Below, piece after piece: positions 8,322 through 16,385 of a stretch of DNA of 64,000 bases. The DNA is from an uncultured Bacteroidales bacterium (GTDB lineage Bacteria; Bacteroidota; Bacteroidia; Bacteroidales; P3): assembly GCA_900317125.1 (NCBI GenBank), contig ONFR01000004.1:62001-126000 (forward strand). The letters run 5' to 3'. The position numbers were made by a program, and so were the translations under genes. The notes beneath the pieces were generated by a model. The model was not told the origin of the DNA, ran no database searches, and saw only the letters and a list, made by a program, of their open reading frames with translations. Each line of letters opens with the position of its first letter. Within the stretch, counting starts at the first letter, position 1.

Positions 8322-9092
8322 TTAGAAATGATAGTTGAAGCCGAGGCGGAAGAGGTTGAGATGGTTGGCAAGGCTCTCGGCATTGAAGTGGGCAATACAG
8401 TTAAAGTCTCTTGCAGTGGTTTTTCTTTCAGCCTCGGCACCACCGGTAACATCCTTGTAGTGAGTGGTTCGGTTGACAAAACTAATACCAAGAAGGTCGA
8501 TGTAGAGGTCGGCAGAGAAATGGTTGCTGAAACGGTAGTTGACACCCGGAACAGCAGCGATTGACAATGTATTGGTAGTAGTTTTGCCCTCAACGGTAGT
8601 ATTGTGGGCCTCGATTACACCGGCAACGGCCGTGTTGTAGGAATGAACCTTGCTCTTGGGAGTCATCCTATAGGCTAACTGAGCCTCGGCAAAGAAGGAG
8701 AGTTTGTTGTAGGACATGAATGTGTAGCGGAAGTAGGGGGCAAAATAAAATCCGTTGCTCGTGGTCTTGTCCCAGCCTTCGAAATCCTTGTAGGTGCGAT
8801 AAAGTCCCGCATAGTTGCTACTGTAATCTTTATGCACTTCTGAAGTAAAGCCAAGGGTTATGCCGACATGCATTTTTTCGTTCAAGTTGTAGCCGAACTT
8901 GGGGGCAAAGACAAAGTCGGTATAACTGTCGTGGGGGATAATGTACTCGGTGGGGGTGGTACCAGCGGCAGTATACCTATTCCATGTATTACCGCCATCG
9001 GTGTTAATGCCGATTTGGCCACCGATAACAAACTGAGCGTTAGCAGCAAAGGCAAAAGCTGCAAGTGCAAGAGTCAATACGATTTTTTTCAT
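8322..9092 (-). CDS. Outer membrane beta-barrel protein
   Basis: A clear signal peptide (MKKIVLTLALAAFAFAANAQ) precedes ~236 residues of alternating amphipathic strands with many aromatics, and the chain ends RLGFNYHF, a terminal-Phe signature of outer membrane barrels. Segments such as PKFGYNLNEKMHVGITLGF and FAPYFRYTFM are typical beta-strand pairs of OmpA/OprF-like small porins. The ligand is unknown. It is a single gene with its own TATCTTTGC promoter at 9134-9142. Confidence 0.85.
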   Translation of the reverse strand: MKKIVLTLALAAFAFAANAQFVIGGQIGINTDGGNTWNRYTAAGTTPTEYIIPHDSYTDFVFAPKFGYNLNEKMHVGITLGFTSEVHKDYSSNYAGLYRTYKDFEGWDKTTSNGFYFAPYFRYTFMSYNKLSFFAEAQLAYRMTPKSKVHSYNTAVAGVIEAHNTTVEGKTTTNTLSIAAVPGVNYRFSNHFSADLYIDLLGISFVNRTTHYKDVTGGAEAERKTTARDFNCIAHFNAESLANHLNLFRLGFNYHF

Positions 9093-9133
9093 TGTGTTAA
9101 GATTTTAGGGTTAATAATAATATGTTTGACGGT

Positions 9134-9142
9134 GCAAAGATA
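9134..9142 (-). promoter_or_regulatory. -7 promoter element for the barrel protein
   Basis: Reads TATCTTTGC on the minus strand, 42 bp upstream of the start codon, with the A-rich upstream sequence seen at several promoters in the window. Confidence 0.8.
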
Positions 9143-9162
9143 CACATTTTTTCCAATATACA

Positions 9163-9199
9163 AAAAAAACAAAGCCTCCGCCGTTTTTGGCAGGGGCTT
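9163..9199 (-). terminator. Intrinsic terminator after hydG
   Basis: On the minus strand AAGCCCCTGCC pairs with GGCGGAGGCTT (one mismatch, one G-T pair) and is followed by eight Ts. Confidence 0.75.
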
Positions 9200-9228
9200 C
9201 GTTTATTACCAAATTAAGGAGTATCGGT

Positions 9229-10659
9229 TTAGAAGTAGAGGTCGCGCTCGCCTTCACCTATCTTGCAGAGGTTGCCTTCGACGCGTTTCTTGAGGTCTTC
9301 TTTGCTGAAGGTCTCGGTAAGCTGCTTGAGGAGGCGCAGGCCTTTTTCCTTGGTGGCGGGGCTGGCGTAGTCCTCGAGGTATTCGCGGAAGGTGAACATG
9401 GCGTTGGGTTTGCAGAACTCCTTGATGAGGCCGGGTTTGGCGAGGTCCATGAAGTCGGCGCCCACACGGCCTTTGCGGTAGCAGCCGGTGCAGAAGCTGG
9501 GGATATAGCCGCCGTCAATCATCATGCTGATGACCTCGTCGAGCGAGCGGTGGTCGCCAAGAGTGAACTGGGCACCGGTGGTACCCGTCTTCTCGTAAGG
9601 CTGGGCAGTGGTGTTGTCGGTTTCCTCGTTATAGCCGCCGGGATTGGTCTCGGAGGCGGCACTGATCTGGCTGACGCCGTATTTAACCAGTTTGTCGCGC
9701 ATCTCGGGCCGCTCGCGGGTGGAAATGATGATGCCGGTGTAGGGCATGGCGATACGGATGATGGCGATAATCTTCATGAAGTCCTTGTCGCTGACGGGGT
9801 GTGGGATGTTCTCGGGCAGGCTGAAGGGTGTGCCTTCGGCGGGCTCGATGCGGGGGAAGCTGACGGTGTGGGGGCCACAGCCATAGTCTTCTTCCAGATG
9901 GCGGGCATGCTCCATCAGGGCGAGAATCTCGAAGCGGTAATCGACAAGACCGAAGAGAACACCGATGCCCACATCGTTGATGCCGCCCTCTTGGGCGCGG
10001 TCCATACAGGTGAGGCGGTAGAGATAGTCGGCCTTGGGGGTGCCGGCGGGGTGGAACTTGGCATACTCGACGGGGTCGTAGGTCTCCTGGAAGCAGACGT
10101 AGGTGCCTATGCGCTCGGCTTTGAGCTTGGCATAGTCCTCGACGCTCATGGGAGCGAGCTCCACGTTGATGCGGCGGATGGTGCTGCCTTTCTCGTCCTT
10201 GGCGGCATAGCAGCGGCGGATGGCCTCGACCATGTAGTTGGCGTCGTTGCGGGGGCTCTCGCCGCAGATGAGCAGGGCGCGCTTGTGACCCATGCGCAGC
10301 AGGTGGAGGGTCTCAGTCTCAATCTCGTCGAGGGTGAGGATTTTGCGCTTCAGCGCCTTGTTGTCGCGGCGGAAACCGCAGTAGACGCAGTTGTTGACAC
10401 AGGCGTTGCCGGTGTAGATAGGTGCAAAGAGCACCAGGCGGCGGCCATAGATCTCGTCCTTGCAGTACTCGGCGGTGTCGAGAATCTTCTGTATGTCGGC
10501 TTCGTTCTCCACACAAAGGAGCTTGGCCACATCTTCGAGGTTGAGGCCTTTCAGTTTGCGGGCTTTGTTGAGGATGTCGTTAAGTTGCGACTCGGTGGGA
10601 GCGTTGTTGTCGAGCATCCCGTACAGCTTGTCGCGGTCGATAAAATTTTGATGTCTCAT
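9229..10659 (-). CDS. hydG: [FeFe]-hydrogenase H-cluster radical SAM maturase HydG
   Basis: HydG cleaves tyrosine to make the CO and cyanide ligands of the [FeFe]-hydrogenase H-cluster. The radical-SAM Cx3Cx2C motif CVNNCVYC is at residues 87-94. Near the C-terminus a second cluster motif, C-x2-C-x22-C, runs from CTGC to FC with exactly 22 residues between the second and third Cys, which is diagnostic for HydG over ThiH. Length, 476 residues, is normal. The gene follows a TM1266-type regulator by 12 bp on the same strand, an expected pairing. HydE, HydF and the hydrogenase itself are not in the window. Confidence 0.97.
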   Translation of the reverse strand: MRHQNFIDRDKLYGMLDNNAPTESQLNDILNKARKLKGLNLEDVAKLLCVENEADIQKILDTAEYCKDEIYGRRLVLFAPIYTGNACVNNCVYCGFRRDNKALKRKILTLDEIETETLHLLRMGHKRALLICGESPRNDANYMVEAIRRCYAAKDEKGSTIRRINVELAPMSVEDYAKLKAERIGTYVCFQETYDPVEYAKFHPAGTPKADYLYRLTCMDRAQEGGINDVGIGVLFGLVDYRFEILALMEHARHLEEDYGCGPHTVSFPRIEPAEGTPFSLPENIPHPVSDKDFMKIIAIIRIAMPYTGIIISTRERPEMRDKLVKYGVSQISAASETNPGGYNEETDNTTAQPYEKTGTTGAQFTLGDHRSLDEVISMMIDGGYIPSFCTGCYRKGRVGADFMDLAKPGLIKEFCKPNAMFTFREYLEDYASPATKEKGLRLLKQLTETFSKEDLKKRVEGNLCKIGEGERDLYF

Positions 10660-10671
10660 TATAAATAATAT

Positions 10672-10917
10672 TTATTGTTTTGTCAATACTGCTTTGGAGT
10701 CGACCCCGGCAAGGCGTCCCAGCCGGCCGGTAAGGGCATTGATGCGGTCGGGTGTCCCCTCGACAATAAGAGAGATGACAGCCACCGCACGCTCGTGGAA
10801 AGGCAAGCCCTGACGACACATAATAATATCGGAAAATTCGGAAATGAGTTGGTTGATTTCCGCCGACCTTGAACGGTCGAGTATAAGTACAGTTATTGTT
10901 CCTATTCTCTTCTCCAT
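10672..10917 (-). CDS. TM1266-type iron-only hydrogenase system putative regulator
   Basis: The 81-residue protein resembles the small ACT/NikR-C-like proteins (TM1266 family) found in [FeFe]-hydrogenase maturation loci: an N-terminal strand RIGTITVLILDRS, the central SDIIMCRQGLPFHERAVAVI, and a second strand-helix unit through ALTGRLGRLAGV. It has no DNA-binding domain, so direct regulation is uncertain. It is the first gene of a two-gene unit with hydG and has a TATCTTTGC promoter at 10967-10975. Confidence 0.88.
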   Translation of the reverse strand: MEKRIGTITVLILDRSRSAEINQLISEFSDIIMCRQGLPFHERAVAVISLIVEGTPDRINALTGRLGRLAGVDSKAVLTKQ

Positions 10918-10966
10918 CAGGTGTTAGGCTTTTGGGTTAGACGAATATTGTTATCTATTTTCTGCT

Positions 10967-10975
10967 GCAAAGATA
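10967..10975 (-). promoter_or_regulatory. -7 promoter element for the TM1266-hydG unit
   Basis: Reads TATCTTTGC on the minus strand, 50 bp upstream of the start. It diverges from the crotonase promoter 64 bp away. Confidence 0.8.
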
Positions 10976-11038
10976 CGAAGAAAAAACGGATTAGCAAGAA
11001 TGAATGTAATTTTTTCTCGTTTATCCATAAAAAAATCG

Positions 11039-11047
11039 TATATTTGC
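11039..11047 (+). promoter_or_regulatory. -7 promoter element for the crotonase gene
   Basis: Reads TATATTTGC, 31 bp before the chosen start at 11078. Its position argues against the upstream ATG at 11000. Confidence 0.8.
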
Positions 11048-11077
11048 AGTCTCAAACAAAATCAAACAAAGCATCCT

Positions 11078-11854
11078 ATGTATAACTATATTAAGATAGA
11101 AGAGAAGCAAGCGGTAATGGTGCTGACCATCTCGGCGCCCAAATCGCTCAACGCCCTGAACAGCGAGATACTGGCCGAGCTGAACAGTTTTCTTGACAGT
11201 TTCGACTGCAACAAGTACCGCTGCCTGATAGTGACAGGCGACGGCGAGAAGTCGTTTGTGGCAGGTGCCGACATCAGCGAGATGGCCACCCTCAATGTGC
11301 AGCAGGGTCAGACCTTCGGCAACCGCGGAGCCTCGGTGTTCCGCAAGTTCGAAACCCTCCCCGTGCCGGTTATCGCCGCTGTCAACGGCTTCGCCCTCGG
11401 CGGAGGATGCGAGCTGGCCATGGCCTGCGACATCCGCATCTGCTCCGACAACGCCAAGTTTGGCCAGCCAGAAGTAGGCCTCGGCATCATCCCCGGCTTC
11501 AGCGGCACCGTGCGCCTGGCACGGCTGGTGGGCATGGGCATGGCCAAGCAGCTTATCTACACCGGAAAGGCCATCAAGGCCGACGAAGCCCTGCGCATCG
11601 GACTGGTGAACGCCGTGGTGCCACAGGCCGAACTGATGTCCACAGCGATGGAACTGGCCAACCAAATTGCCGCCAACGCCCCGCTGGCTGTCAAAGCCGC
11701 CAAGCTATGCATCAACACCGAATACGACATGTGCATGGACGACGCCATCCTCTACGAGAATGGGGCTTTCGGCAACTGCTTCGCCACCCAGGACCAAAAG
11801 AACGGCATGAAAGCCTTCCTGAACAAGGAAAAAGTGGTCTTTGAAGGGAAATAG
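11078..11854 (+). CDS. Enoyl-CoA hydratase/isomerase (crotonase) family protein
   Basis: The 258-residue protein has the crotonase oxyanion-hole segment FVAGADISEM and the catalytic-glutamate blocks GFALGGGCELAMACDIRI and GQPEVGLGIIPGFSGT, both glutamates being present as in true enoyl-CoA hydratases. It is followed by a 3-hydroxybutyryl-CoA dehydrogenase, so the likely step is crotonyl-CoA hydration, or its reverse in butyrate-type fermentation; direction is not shown. The start is set at 11078 because a TATATTTGC promoter lies between the upstream ATG and this one. A 9-bp tandem array begins at the first base after the stop codon. Confidence 0.93.
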   Translation: MYNYIKIEEKQAVMVLTISAPKSLNALNSEILAELNSFLDSFDCNKYRCLIVTGDGEKSFVAGADISEMATLNVQQGQTFGNRGASVFRKFETLPVPVIAAVNGFALGGGCELAMACDIRICSDNAKFGQPEVGLGIIPGFSGTVRLARLVGMGMAKQLIYTGKAIKADEALRIGLVNAVVPQAELMSTAMELANQIAANAPLAVKAAKLCINTEYDMCMDDAILYENGAFGNCFATQDQKNGMKAFLNKEKVVFEGK

Positions 11855-11917
11855 TCGGAATAATCAGAGTAATCAGAATACTCTGAGTACTCAGAGTACT
11901 CAGATAATTCAGAAAAC
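11855..11917. repeat. 9-bp TCNGANNNN tandem array (seven units), intergenic
   Basis: Units are TCGGAATAA, TCAGAGTAA, TCAGAATAC, TCTGAGTAC, TCAGAGTAC, TCAGATAAT and TCAGAAAAC, contiguous from the first base after the TAG. The palindromic core TCNGA with a 4-bp spacer also appears at 21306-21368 and inside valS. Confidence 0.92.
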
Positions 11918-11943
11918 AATTCAACAACAAAAATATCTATATC

Positions 11944-12780
11944 ATGAAAATCTGTGTTATTGGAACCGGCACCATGGCCAAAGGTATTGTCAAAGCCTTT
12001 GCCACCAAAATGCCTGTCGTAATGAAGAGCAGAACCCAAGCCAGCATTGACAAAGCCATGGGTTCTATTTCCAAATCCTATGCCAAGCTCGTTGAGAAAG
12101 GCAAGATGACCCAGGAGGCCGTCGACGCCCTGCTCGCCAACATCACCACCACCACCGACTACGCCACCTTCGCCGACGCCGACCTCGTGATTGAAGCCGC
12201 TGTCGAGGAGATGCAGCTGAAGAAAGATGTGTTCACCGAGCTCGACAAGATCTGCAAGCCCGAAACCATCTTCGCCACCAACAGCTCCTCGCTGAGCATC
12301 ACCGAGATTGCCGCCTGCACCCAGCGTCCCGCCCAGTTCATCGGCATGCACTTCTTCAACCCCGCAGACCGCATGGCATTGGTTGAGGTGATCCGCGGCC
12401 AGCTGACCAGCGACGAGGTGTGCAAGTGCGTCATCGACCTCGCCACCTCCATCGGCAAACAGCCCGTCGAGGTGAAAGAGGCTCCCGGCTTTGTGGTGAA
12501 CCGCATTCTTATCCCCATGATCAACGAGGCAGTAGGCATTCTGGCCGACGGCATTGCCAGCGCCGAAGACATCGACAAGTGCATGATGCTCGGTGCCAAC
12601 CATCCCATGGGGCCCCTTGCTTTGGCCGACCTCATCGGCAACGATGTGAACCTGGCCATCATGGAAGTGCTTTACAAAGAGTTCGGCGACCCGAAGTACC
12701 GTCCCCATCCCCTGCTCCGCAAGATGGTCCGTGCCGGTCTGCTCGGCCGCAAAACCGGCGAGGGATTCTACAAATATTGA
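11944..12780 (+). CDS. hbd: 3-hydroxybutyryl-CoA dehydrogenase
   Basis: The 278-residue NAD(P)-dependent enzyme interconverts acetoacetyl-CoA and 3-hydroxybutyryl-CoA. The N-terminal dinucleotide motif [10 protein letters not shown] is near residue 6, the catalytic His lies in [11 protein letters not shown], and the conserved [10 protein letters not shown] and [13 protein letters not shown] blocks follow; the end [13 protein letters not shown] is typical. Length matches Hbd-type enzymes rather than the large fused FadB/FadJ proteins. It follows the crotonase by 89 bp, most of it a 9-bp repeat array, and precedes a strong terminator. Confidence 0.95.
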   Translation: MKICVIGTGTMAKGIVKAFATKMPVVMKSRTQASIDKAMGSISKSYAKLVEKGKMTQEAVDALLANITTTTDYATFADADLVIEAAVEEMQLKKDVFTELDKICKPETIFATNSSSLSITEIAACTQRPAQFIGMHFFNPADRMALVEVIRGQLTSDEVCKCVIDLATSIGKQPVEVKEAPGFVVNRILIPMINEAVGILADGIASAEDIDKCMMLGANHPMGPLALADLIGNDVNLAIMEVLYKEFGDPKYRPHPLLRKMVRAGLLGRKTGEGFYKY

Positions 12781-12797
12781 TTGTCCCGTCAATAAAC

Positions 12798-12835
12798 AAA
12801 ACAGGAGGAAAGCTGTTGTGCTTTCCTCCTGTTTT
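12798..12835 (+). terminator. Intrinsic terminator after hbd
   Basis: A perfect 16-bp stem (AAAACAGGAGGAAAGC, loop TGTTGT) ends in GTTTTATTTT, 17 bp after the stop codon. Confidence 0.92.
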
Positions 12836-12879
12836 ATTTTAACCCAATTCATCGGCAAGGCCACGGGCAGACGATATGG

Positions 12880-12918
12880 GACAAAAAAAATCCCGCTGCC
12901 CAAAGGGGTGCGGGATTT
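12880..12918 (-). terminator. Intrinsic terminator after ilvE
   Basis: On the minus strand a 9-bp stem AAATCCCGC/GCGGGATTT is followed by a T run, 22 bp after the ilvE stop. Confidence 0.85.
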
Positions 12919-12940
12919 AAGAGATATATCTTAATCTCAA

Positions 12941-13966
12941 TTAGTCCATGATGGTGTTCCAATGGTGGACATCCTCGGCCTCGCCCAGCTGAATGGCGCG
13001 GAGGGCGTGGTAGAGCTTGGTGCTCCAGGGACCGGGCTCCTTGCCGAAGTGGTAGCTCTTGCCGGTCTCGGGGTCATCGAGGCGCTCGATGGGGCTGATA
13101 ACGGCGGCGGTACCGCAGGCACCTGCCTCCTGGAATCCGGCAAGCTCCTCAACGTCGATAGGACGGCGCTCAACCTTCATGCCCATATCCTCGGCCAACT
13201 GCATAAGGCTCTTGTTGGTGATGGAGGGCAGGATAGAAGTGCTCTTGGGAGTGATATAGGTGTCGTCCTTAATGCCGAAGAAGTTGGCAGCGCCGGCCTC
13301 GTCGACATACTTCTTCTCCTTGGCATCGAGATAGAACTCGCAGGCATACTGGCCACCGTGGCAAGCCTCGACGTGGGCACGGAGAGAAGCGGCGTAGTTA
13401 CCACCTACTTTGTAGATACCGGTGCCCAGAGGAGCAGAACGGTCGTACTTGCGGGTGATGACATAGGGATTGGCTTTGAAGCCGCCCTTGAAGTAAGGTC
13501 CGACAGGAGTGACGAAAATCACAAACAGATACTCGTCGGCGGGCTTCACACCCACGGTGATACCGGTACCGATGAGCAGCGGACGGAGGTACAGGCTTGC
13601 GCCAGTGCCGTAAGGAGGAATGAAACGCTCGTTGAGCTTGATGACCTTCTTGCACATCTCCACAAACTTCTCGGTGGAGAGTTCAGGCATCATGATGCCG
13701 CGGCAAGTGCTCTGCAAACGCTCGGCGTTGGCCTCGGGACGGAAGATACGGATCTTACCATCCTTGCAACGGTAGGCCTTCAATCCCTCGAAAGCCTCCT
13801 GACCGTAGTGCAGGCTCGATGCAGCCATGTGCATCTCGATATGTTCAGAGGAGGAAACCTCGATTTCACCCCACTGGCCATTGCGATAGTAGCAACGGAC
13901 GTTATAATCGGTCTTTACATAACCGAACGGCAGGTTCTGCCAATCAATATTCATGCTGTTATCCAT
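12941..13966 (-). CDS. ilvE: Branched-chain amino acid aminotransferase
   Basis: The 341-residue fold-type IV PLP enzyme transfers amino groups between Val/Leu/Ile and 2-oxoglutarate. It has FEGLKAYRCKDGKIRIFRP near the N-terminus, the PLP lysine in GIYKVGGNYAASL, EAGAANFFGIKDD, and ACGTAAVISPIERL near the C-terminus. The start is placed at 13966 (MDNSMNIDW): the open frame extends further upstream, but that part is the antisense of the T-arm and anticodon arm of a tRNA gene. The tRNA lies only 22 bp upstream on the same strand, with one promoter visible for both. Confidence 0.95.
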   Translation of the reverse strand: MDNSMNIDWQNLPFGYVKTDYNVRCYYRNGQWGEIEVSSSEHIEMHMAASSLHYGQEAFEGLKAYRCKDGKIRIFRPEANAERLQSTCRGIMMPELSTEKFVEMCKKVIKLNERFIPPYGTGASLYLRPLLIGTGITVGVKPADEYLFVIFVTPVGPYFKGGFKANPYVITRKYDRSAPLGTGIYKVGGNYAASLRAHVEACHGGQYACEFYLDAKEKKYVDEAGAANFFGIKDDTYITPKSTSILPSITNKSLMQLAEDMGMKVERRPIDVEELAGFQEAGACGTAAVISPIERLDDPETGKSYHFGKEPGPWSTKLYHALRAIQLGEAEDVHHWNTIMD

Positions 13967-13988
13967 AATTTTTGTATTTAAAAAAAAG

Positions 13989-14062
13989 TGGTCCCACTTG
14001 GGCTCGAACCAAGGACCCACTGATTATGAGTCAGTTGCTCTAACCGACTGAGCTATGGGACC
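13989..14062 (-). tRNA. tRNA-Met (anticodon CAT)
   Basis: The 74-nt cloverleaf has acceptor arms GGTCCCA and TGGGACC, discriminator A, D-arm sequence TAGCTCAGTCGGTTAGAGC, anticodon stem ACTGA/TCAGT with loop CTCATAA (anticodon CAT), and T-arm TTGGTTCGAGCCCAA. CCA is not encoded. The CTCATAA loop fits elongator tRNA-Met; a lysidine-modified tRNA-Ile2 has the same anticodon and is the alternative. Confidence 0.93.
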
Positions 14063-14087
14063 AGCTTTTCACCTCTTGAAATCGGGT

Positions 14088-14096
14088 GCAAAGATA
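14088..14096 (-). promoter_or_regulatory. -7 promoter element for tRNA-Met and probably ilvE
   Basis: Reads TATCTTTGC on the minus strand, 25 bp before the tRNA 5' end. No separate promoter fits in the 22 bp between tRNA and ilvE. Confidence 0.75.
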
Positions 14097-14209
14097 CACA
14101 TTTTTTTTCATTCACAAAGAAAAAAGTGTCGTTCAAATCAAAAAATAACAAGTGTTCTCATCTGCACACCAAAACCTCCCCCTTCCTGTCGGCATACGAT
14201 TCTCCACAC

Positions 14210-15538
14210 CTATCTGCCTTCTATAACCAGCTTGCGGGTGGCGGTTGCCTCGGGGGTGGCGAGGGTGAGAAAATAGGTGCCTGCGGCCAAACCACGTGTG
14301 TCGATGGTGATGGACTGTCCTGTGAACGGCGTGCTGAATACCGAATGGCCGGCGGCATCGTGCAGGACAATCGTACAAGAGCAGTGCGAGGGCGTACCGA
14401 GGGTGACTGTGACCGATTCCTTGGCAGGATTGGGAGTCATACTGAACAGCCCGTCCTGTGCTGTGGCGATTCCCTCTGGCTGTCGGTTGCCAAAGAAGTA
14501 GACTGGCTCGCTCCATCCGCCCCACACAAGGGTGTCGAAGGGAGCGGGATGGCAATGCCTGCTGCATTGTGCCCTGATATAGGCCGCATACAGCACGGTG
14601 GTGTCCCAATCATAATTCAACACATACGGTGTAGTGTCGGCATCATACAATGGATTATCGTCAGGTGACCTATCCGCAGGCCCCACCGAGATCTGGAACC
14701 GCTGCTGCGATGGTAGCCCATACCACCCGAATTCCACCTGCTGGCTGTCGATGGGATACACACCAAAGTCCGGCACACGTTCGCACGTAAGCGTGTCGGG
14801 GTTGCATGGGGGCTGTTCAATAATGGGGACCATTCCTATCCACGCACGAGAAGGCCTAAGGAGGTCTGTTTGGTAAGTTCTATCATTGAATAACACATCT
14901 ATTTCATCAAATGGGTATGGGATATGGCTATTACATATATCTTGTACATTAACCAGATAGACATATCCAGTAATGTCGGGATCTTGTCCTATATAATTAT
15001 GGTGAGCCAGTCCGTCTACCCCATACGTTTGAAAGCCGACAAAGAAAGTGTCGGTAGCAATGAACGGCGTGTCGAAATAGAACTCGTAAGCTTTTACAGT
15101 GTCAAAATATAAATCTCCGTCACAACCTGTTGTTGTCACACCCCTTCCCACAAACATCATATTGCGGTAAGGAATGGAGTCGTTCCATCTCACATCCCTT
15201 TGCAGCGTCATAAGCGTCATTGTTTCGAGGTGTTTGTTGATGGTATAAAGTTGTGCACTTAAATCCCTCTTGGCGGTATCCTGTCCCCAAAGTAATATAG
15301 CGATACCGTATATTACTGTCGGAGTGTCCACAAGAAAAGGCCGGAGAATTGCTATAGGAGAATCCCTTTTCCACACAATATACGGAGATACTCTTCCTGG
15401 ATACCGTCCAACCTGACAAGCTCCCAATGGGGGGATTGGTATTTCCATATAACCCGAATAGGGGTATTGGTAGACAGCCTGACAGTGGGCAGCAGCACCC
15501 GCTACAAGCATTATGGCAACAATCAGAATCCTCTTCAT
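14210..15538 (-). CDS. Secreted protein with T9SS type A sorting domain
   Basis: The 442-residue protein has a signal peptide (MKRILIVAIMLVAGAAAHCQ) and a ~80-residue C-terminal T9SS sorting domain beginning near FSMTPNPAKESVTV and ending with GLAAGTYFLTLAT plus a short basic tail. The middle region has no domain I recognise; it contains WDSIP-like repeats of tyrosine- and proline-rich sequence and several cysteine pairs such as QPPCNPDTLTCERVPDFGV. The sorting domain implies export by the type IX system, probably to the cell surface. Single gene; a TATATTTGC element lies 226 bp upstream. Confidence 0.85.
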   Translation of the reverse strand: MKRILIVAIMLVAGAAAHCQAVYQYPYSGYMEIPIPPLGACQVGRYPGRVSPYIVWKRDSPIAILRPFLVDTPTVIYGIAILLWGQDTAKRDLSAQLYTINKHLETMTLMTLQRDVRWNDSIPYRNMMFVGRGVTTTGCDGDLYFDTVKAYEFYFDTPFIATDTFFVGFQTYGVDGLAHHNYIGQDPDITGYVYLVNVQDICNSHIPYPFDEIDVLFNDRTYQTDLLRPSRAWIGMVPIIEQPPCNPDTLTCERVPDFGVYPIDSQQVEFGWYGLPSQQRFQISVGPADRSPDDNPLYDADTTPYVLNYDWDTTVLYAAYIRAQCSRHCHPAPFDTLVWGGWSEPVYFFGNRQPEGIATAQDGLFSMTPNPAKESVTVTLGTPSHCSCTIVLHDAAGHSVFSTPFTGQSITIDTRGLAAGTYFLTLATPEATATRKLVIEGR

Positions 15539-15763
15539 AAAGCATCAGTATTTAGATTCATTCTTCATTACGATTTCGATATACCTCAACATTACATTCT
15601 CTCTGTGTGTTTCCAGACTCTCTATAGGACAATCCTGTTTCCAAGCATCAATGTTCTTAGAAGTTTGTCTTACATGCATTTAGTTATTACATCTGAGATG
15701 ACATTTTATTAATCAATACATTAAGTAACCATCCACACAATGATACAATCGACACTTCAACGT

Positions 15764-15772
15764 GCAAATATA
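15764..15772 (-). promoter_or_regulatory. Possible -7 promoter element for the T9SS protein gene
   Basis: Reads TATATTTGC on the minus strand. The predicted leader would be ~220 nt. Confidence 0.5.
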
Positions 15773-15834
15773 AATTTTTTTTCACAATCCACACAAAAAA
15801 AATGAAAAAAGCAAAAAAAATGACACTTGAACAC

Positions 15835-15885
15835 AAATCGGTCATCAGGGTGTATGGATTGAAAAGCCGGTCTGAAGACCGATTT
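15835..15885. repeat. Nested inverted repeat upstream of ruvX
   Basis: Outer arms AAATCGGTC (15835-15843) and GACCGATTT (15877-15885) enclose 33 nt; an inner stem CGGTCT/AGACCG at 15868-15881 competes for the same right arm. Two mutually exclusive hairpins are possible; no function is assigned. Confidence 0.6.
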
Positions 15886-15932
15886 GGTTTAAAGCTTTTG
15901 AATAAAACTTTCAACAATTCAATAAATATTTG

Positions 15933-15941
15933 TACCTTTGC
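15933..15941 (+). promoter_or_regulatory. -7 promoter element for the ruvX-def-mutL group
   Basis: Reads TACCTTTGC, 24 bp before the ruvX start. Confidence 0.8.
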
Positions 15942-15964
15942 AAATTTAAAAACGACACTTTCAC

Positions 15965-16375
15965 ATGGGTAGAATCCTTGCAATCGACTATGGCATAAAG
16001 CGTACGGGCATCGCAGTGACCGATCCGGAGCGTATCATCGCCACCGGTTTGACCACCGTAGCCACCCCTACCCTCTTGCAATTCCTGCACGACTATTGCC
16101 AAAAAGAGCCCGTCGACATCTTCCTCGTCGGGCAGCCCAAGCACATGGACAACACCCCCTCGCAGTCAGCACGCATCATCGAGCCCTTCGTGCAGCAACT
16201 TGCACAGGCTTTCCCCGACAAAGAGATTGCCCGCATCGACGAGCGCTTCACCTCCAAACTGGCCTTCCAAGCCATGATCGACGGTGGTCTGAAGAAAAAA
16301 CAGCGGCAGGACAAAGGCATGATCGACCAAGTCAGCGCCACCATCATGCTGCAAGACTTTTTACGAACACAATAA
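15965..16375 (+). CDS. ruvX: Putative pre-16S rRNA nuclease / Holliday junction resolvase-like protein (YqgF)
   Basis: The 136-residue RNase H-fold protein has the family start GRILAIDYGIKRTGIAV with the first acidic residue, the VDIFLVGQPKHMD strand, the DERFTSKLA motif with the second acidic pair, and the end KGMIDQVSATIMLQDFL. YqgF/RuvX proteins have been linked to 16S rRNA 5' maturation and to Holliday junction cleavage. It opens a plus-strand group (ruvX, def, TPR lipoprotein, mutL, rhomboid) with gaps of about 10-40 bp. Confidence 0.94.
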   Translation: MGRILAIDYGIKRTGIAVTDPERIIATGLTTVATPTLLQFLHDYCQKEPVDIFLVGQPKHMDNTPSQSARIIEPFVQQLAQAFPDKEIARIDERFTSKLAFQAMIDGGLKKKQRQDKGMIDQVSATIMLQDFLRTQ

Positions 16376-16385
16376 GTTACACCCA

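Larger units (their letters stand above)
15539..15964. other. Intergenic region between the T9SS protein and ruvX
   Basis: No gene is seen. It holds a minus-strand promoter-like element (15764-15772), an A-rich stretch (15775-15830), an inverted repeat (15835-15885) and the ruvX promoter. Confidence 0.7.

Noticed and set aside
9187..10668. A 493-residue open frame antisense to hydG
   Set aside because: Ala/Gly/Val-rich shadow of the GC-rich hydG; the sense frame has all HydG cluster motifs.
14210..15538. Assigning an enzyme function to the T9SS cargo protein
   Set aside because: Outside the sorting domain no catalytic motif is visible.
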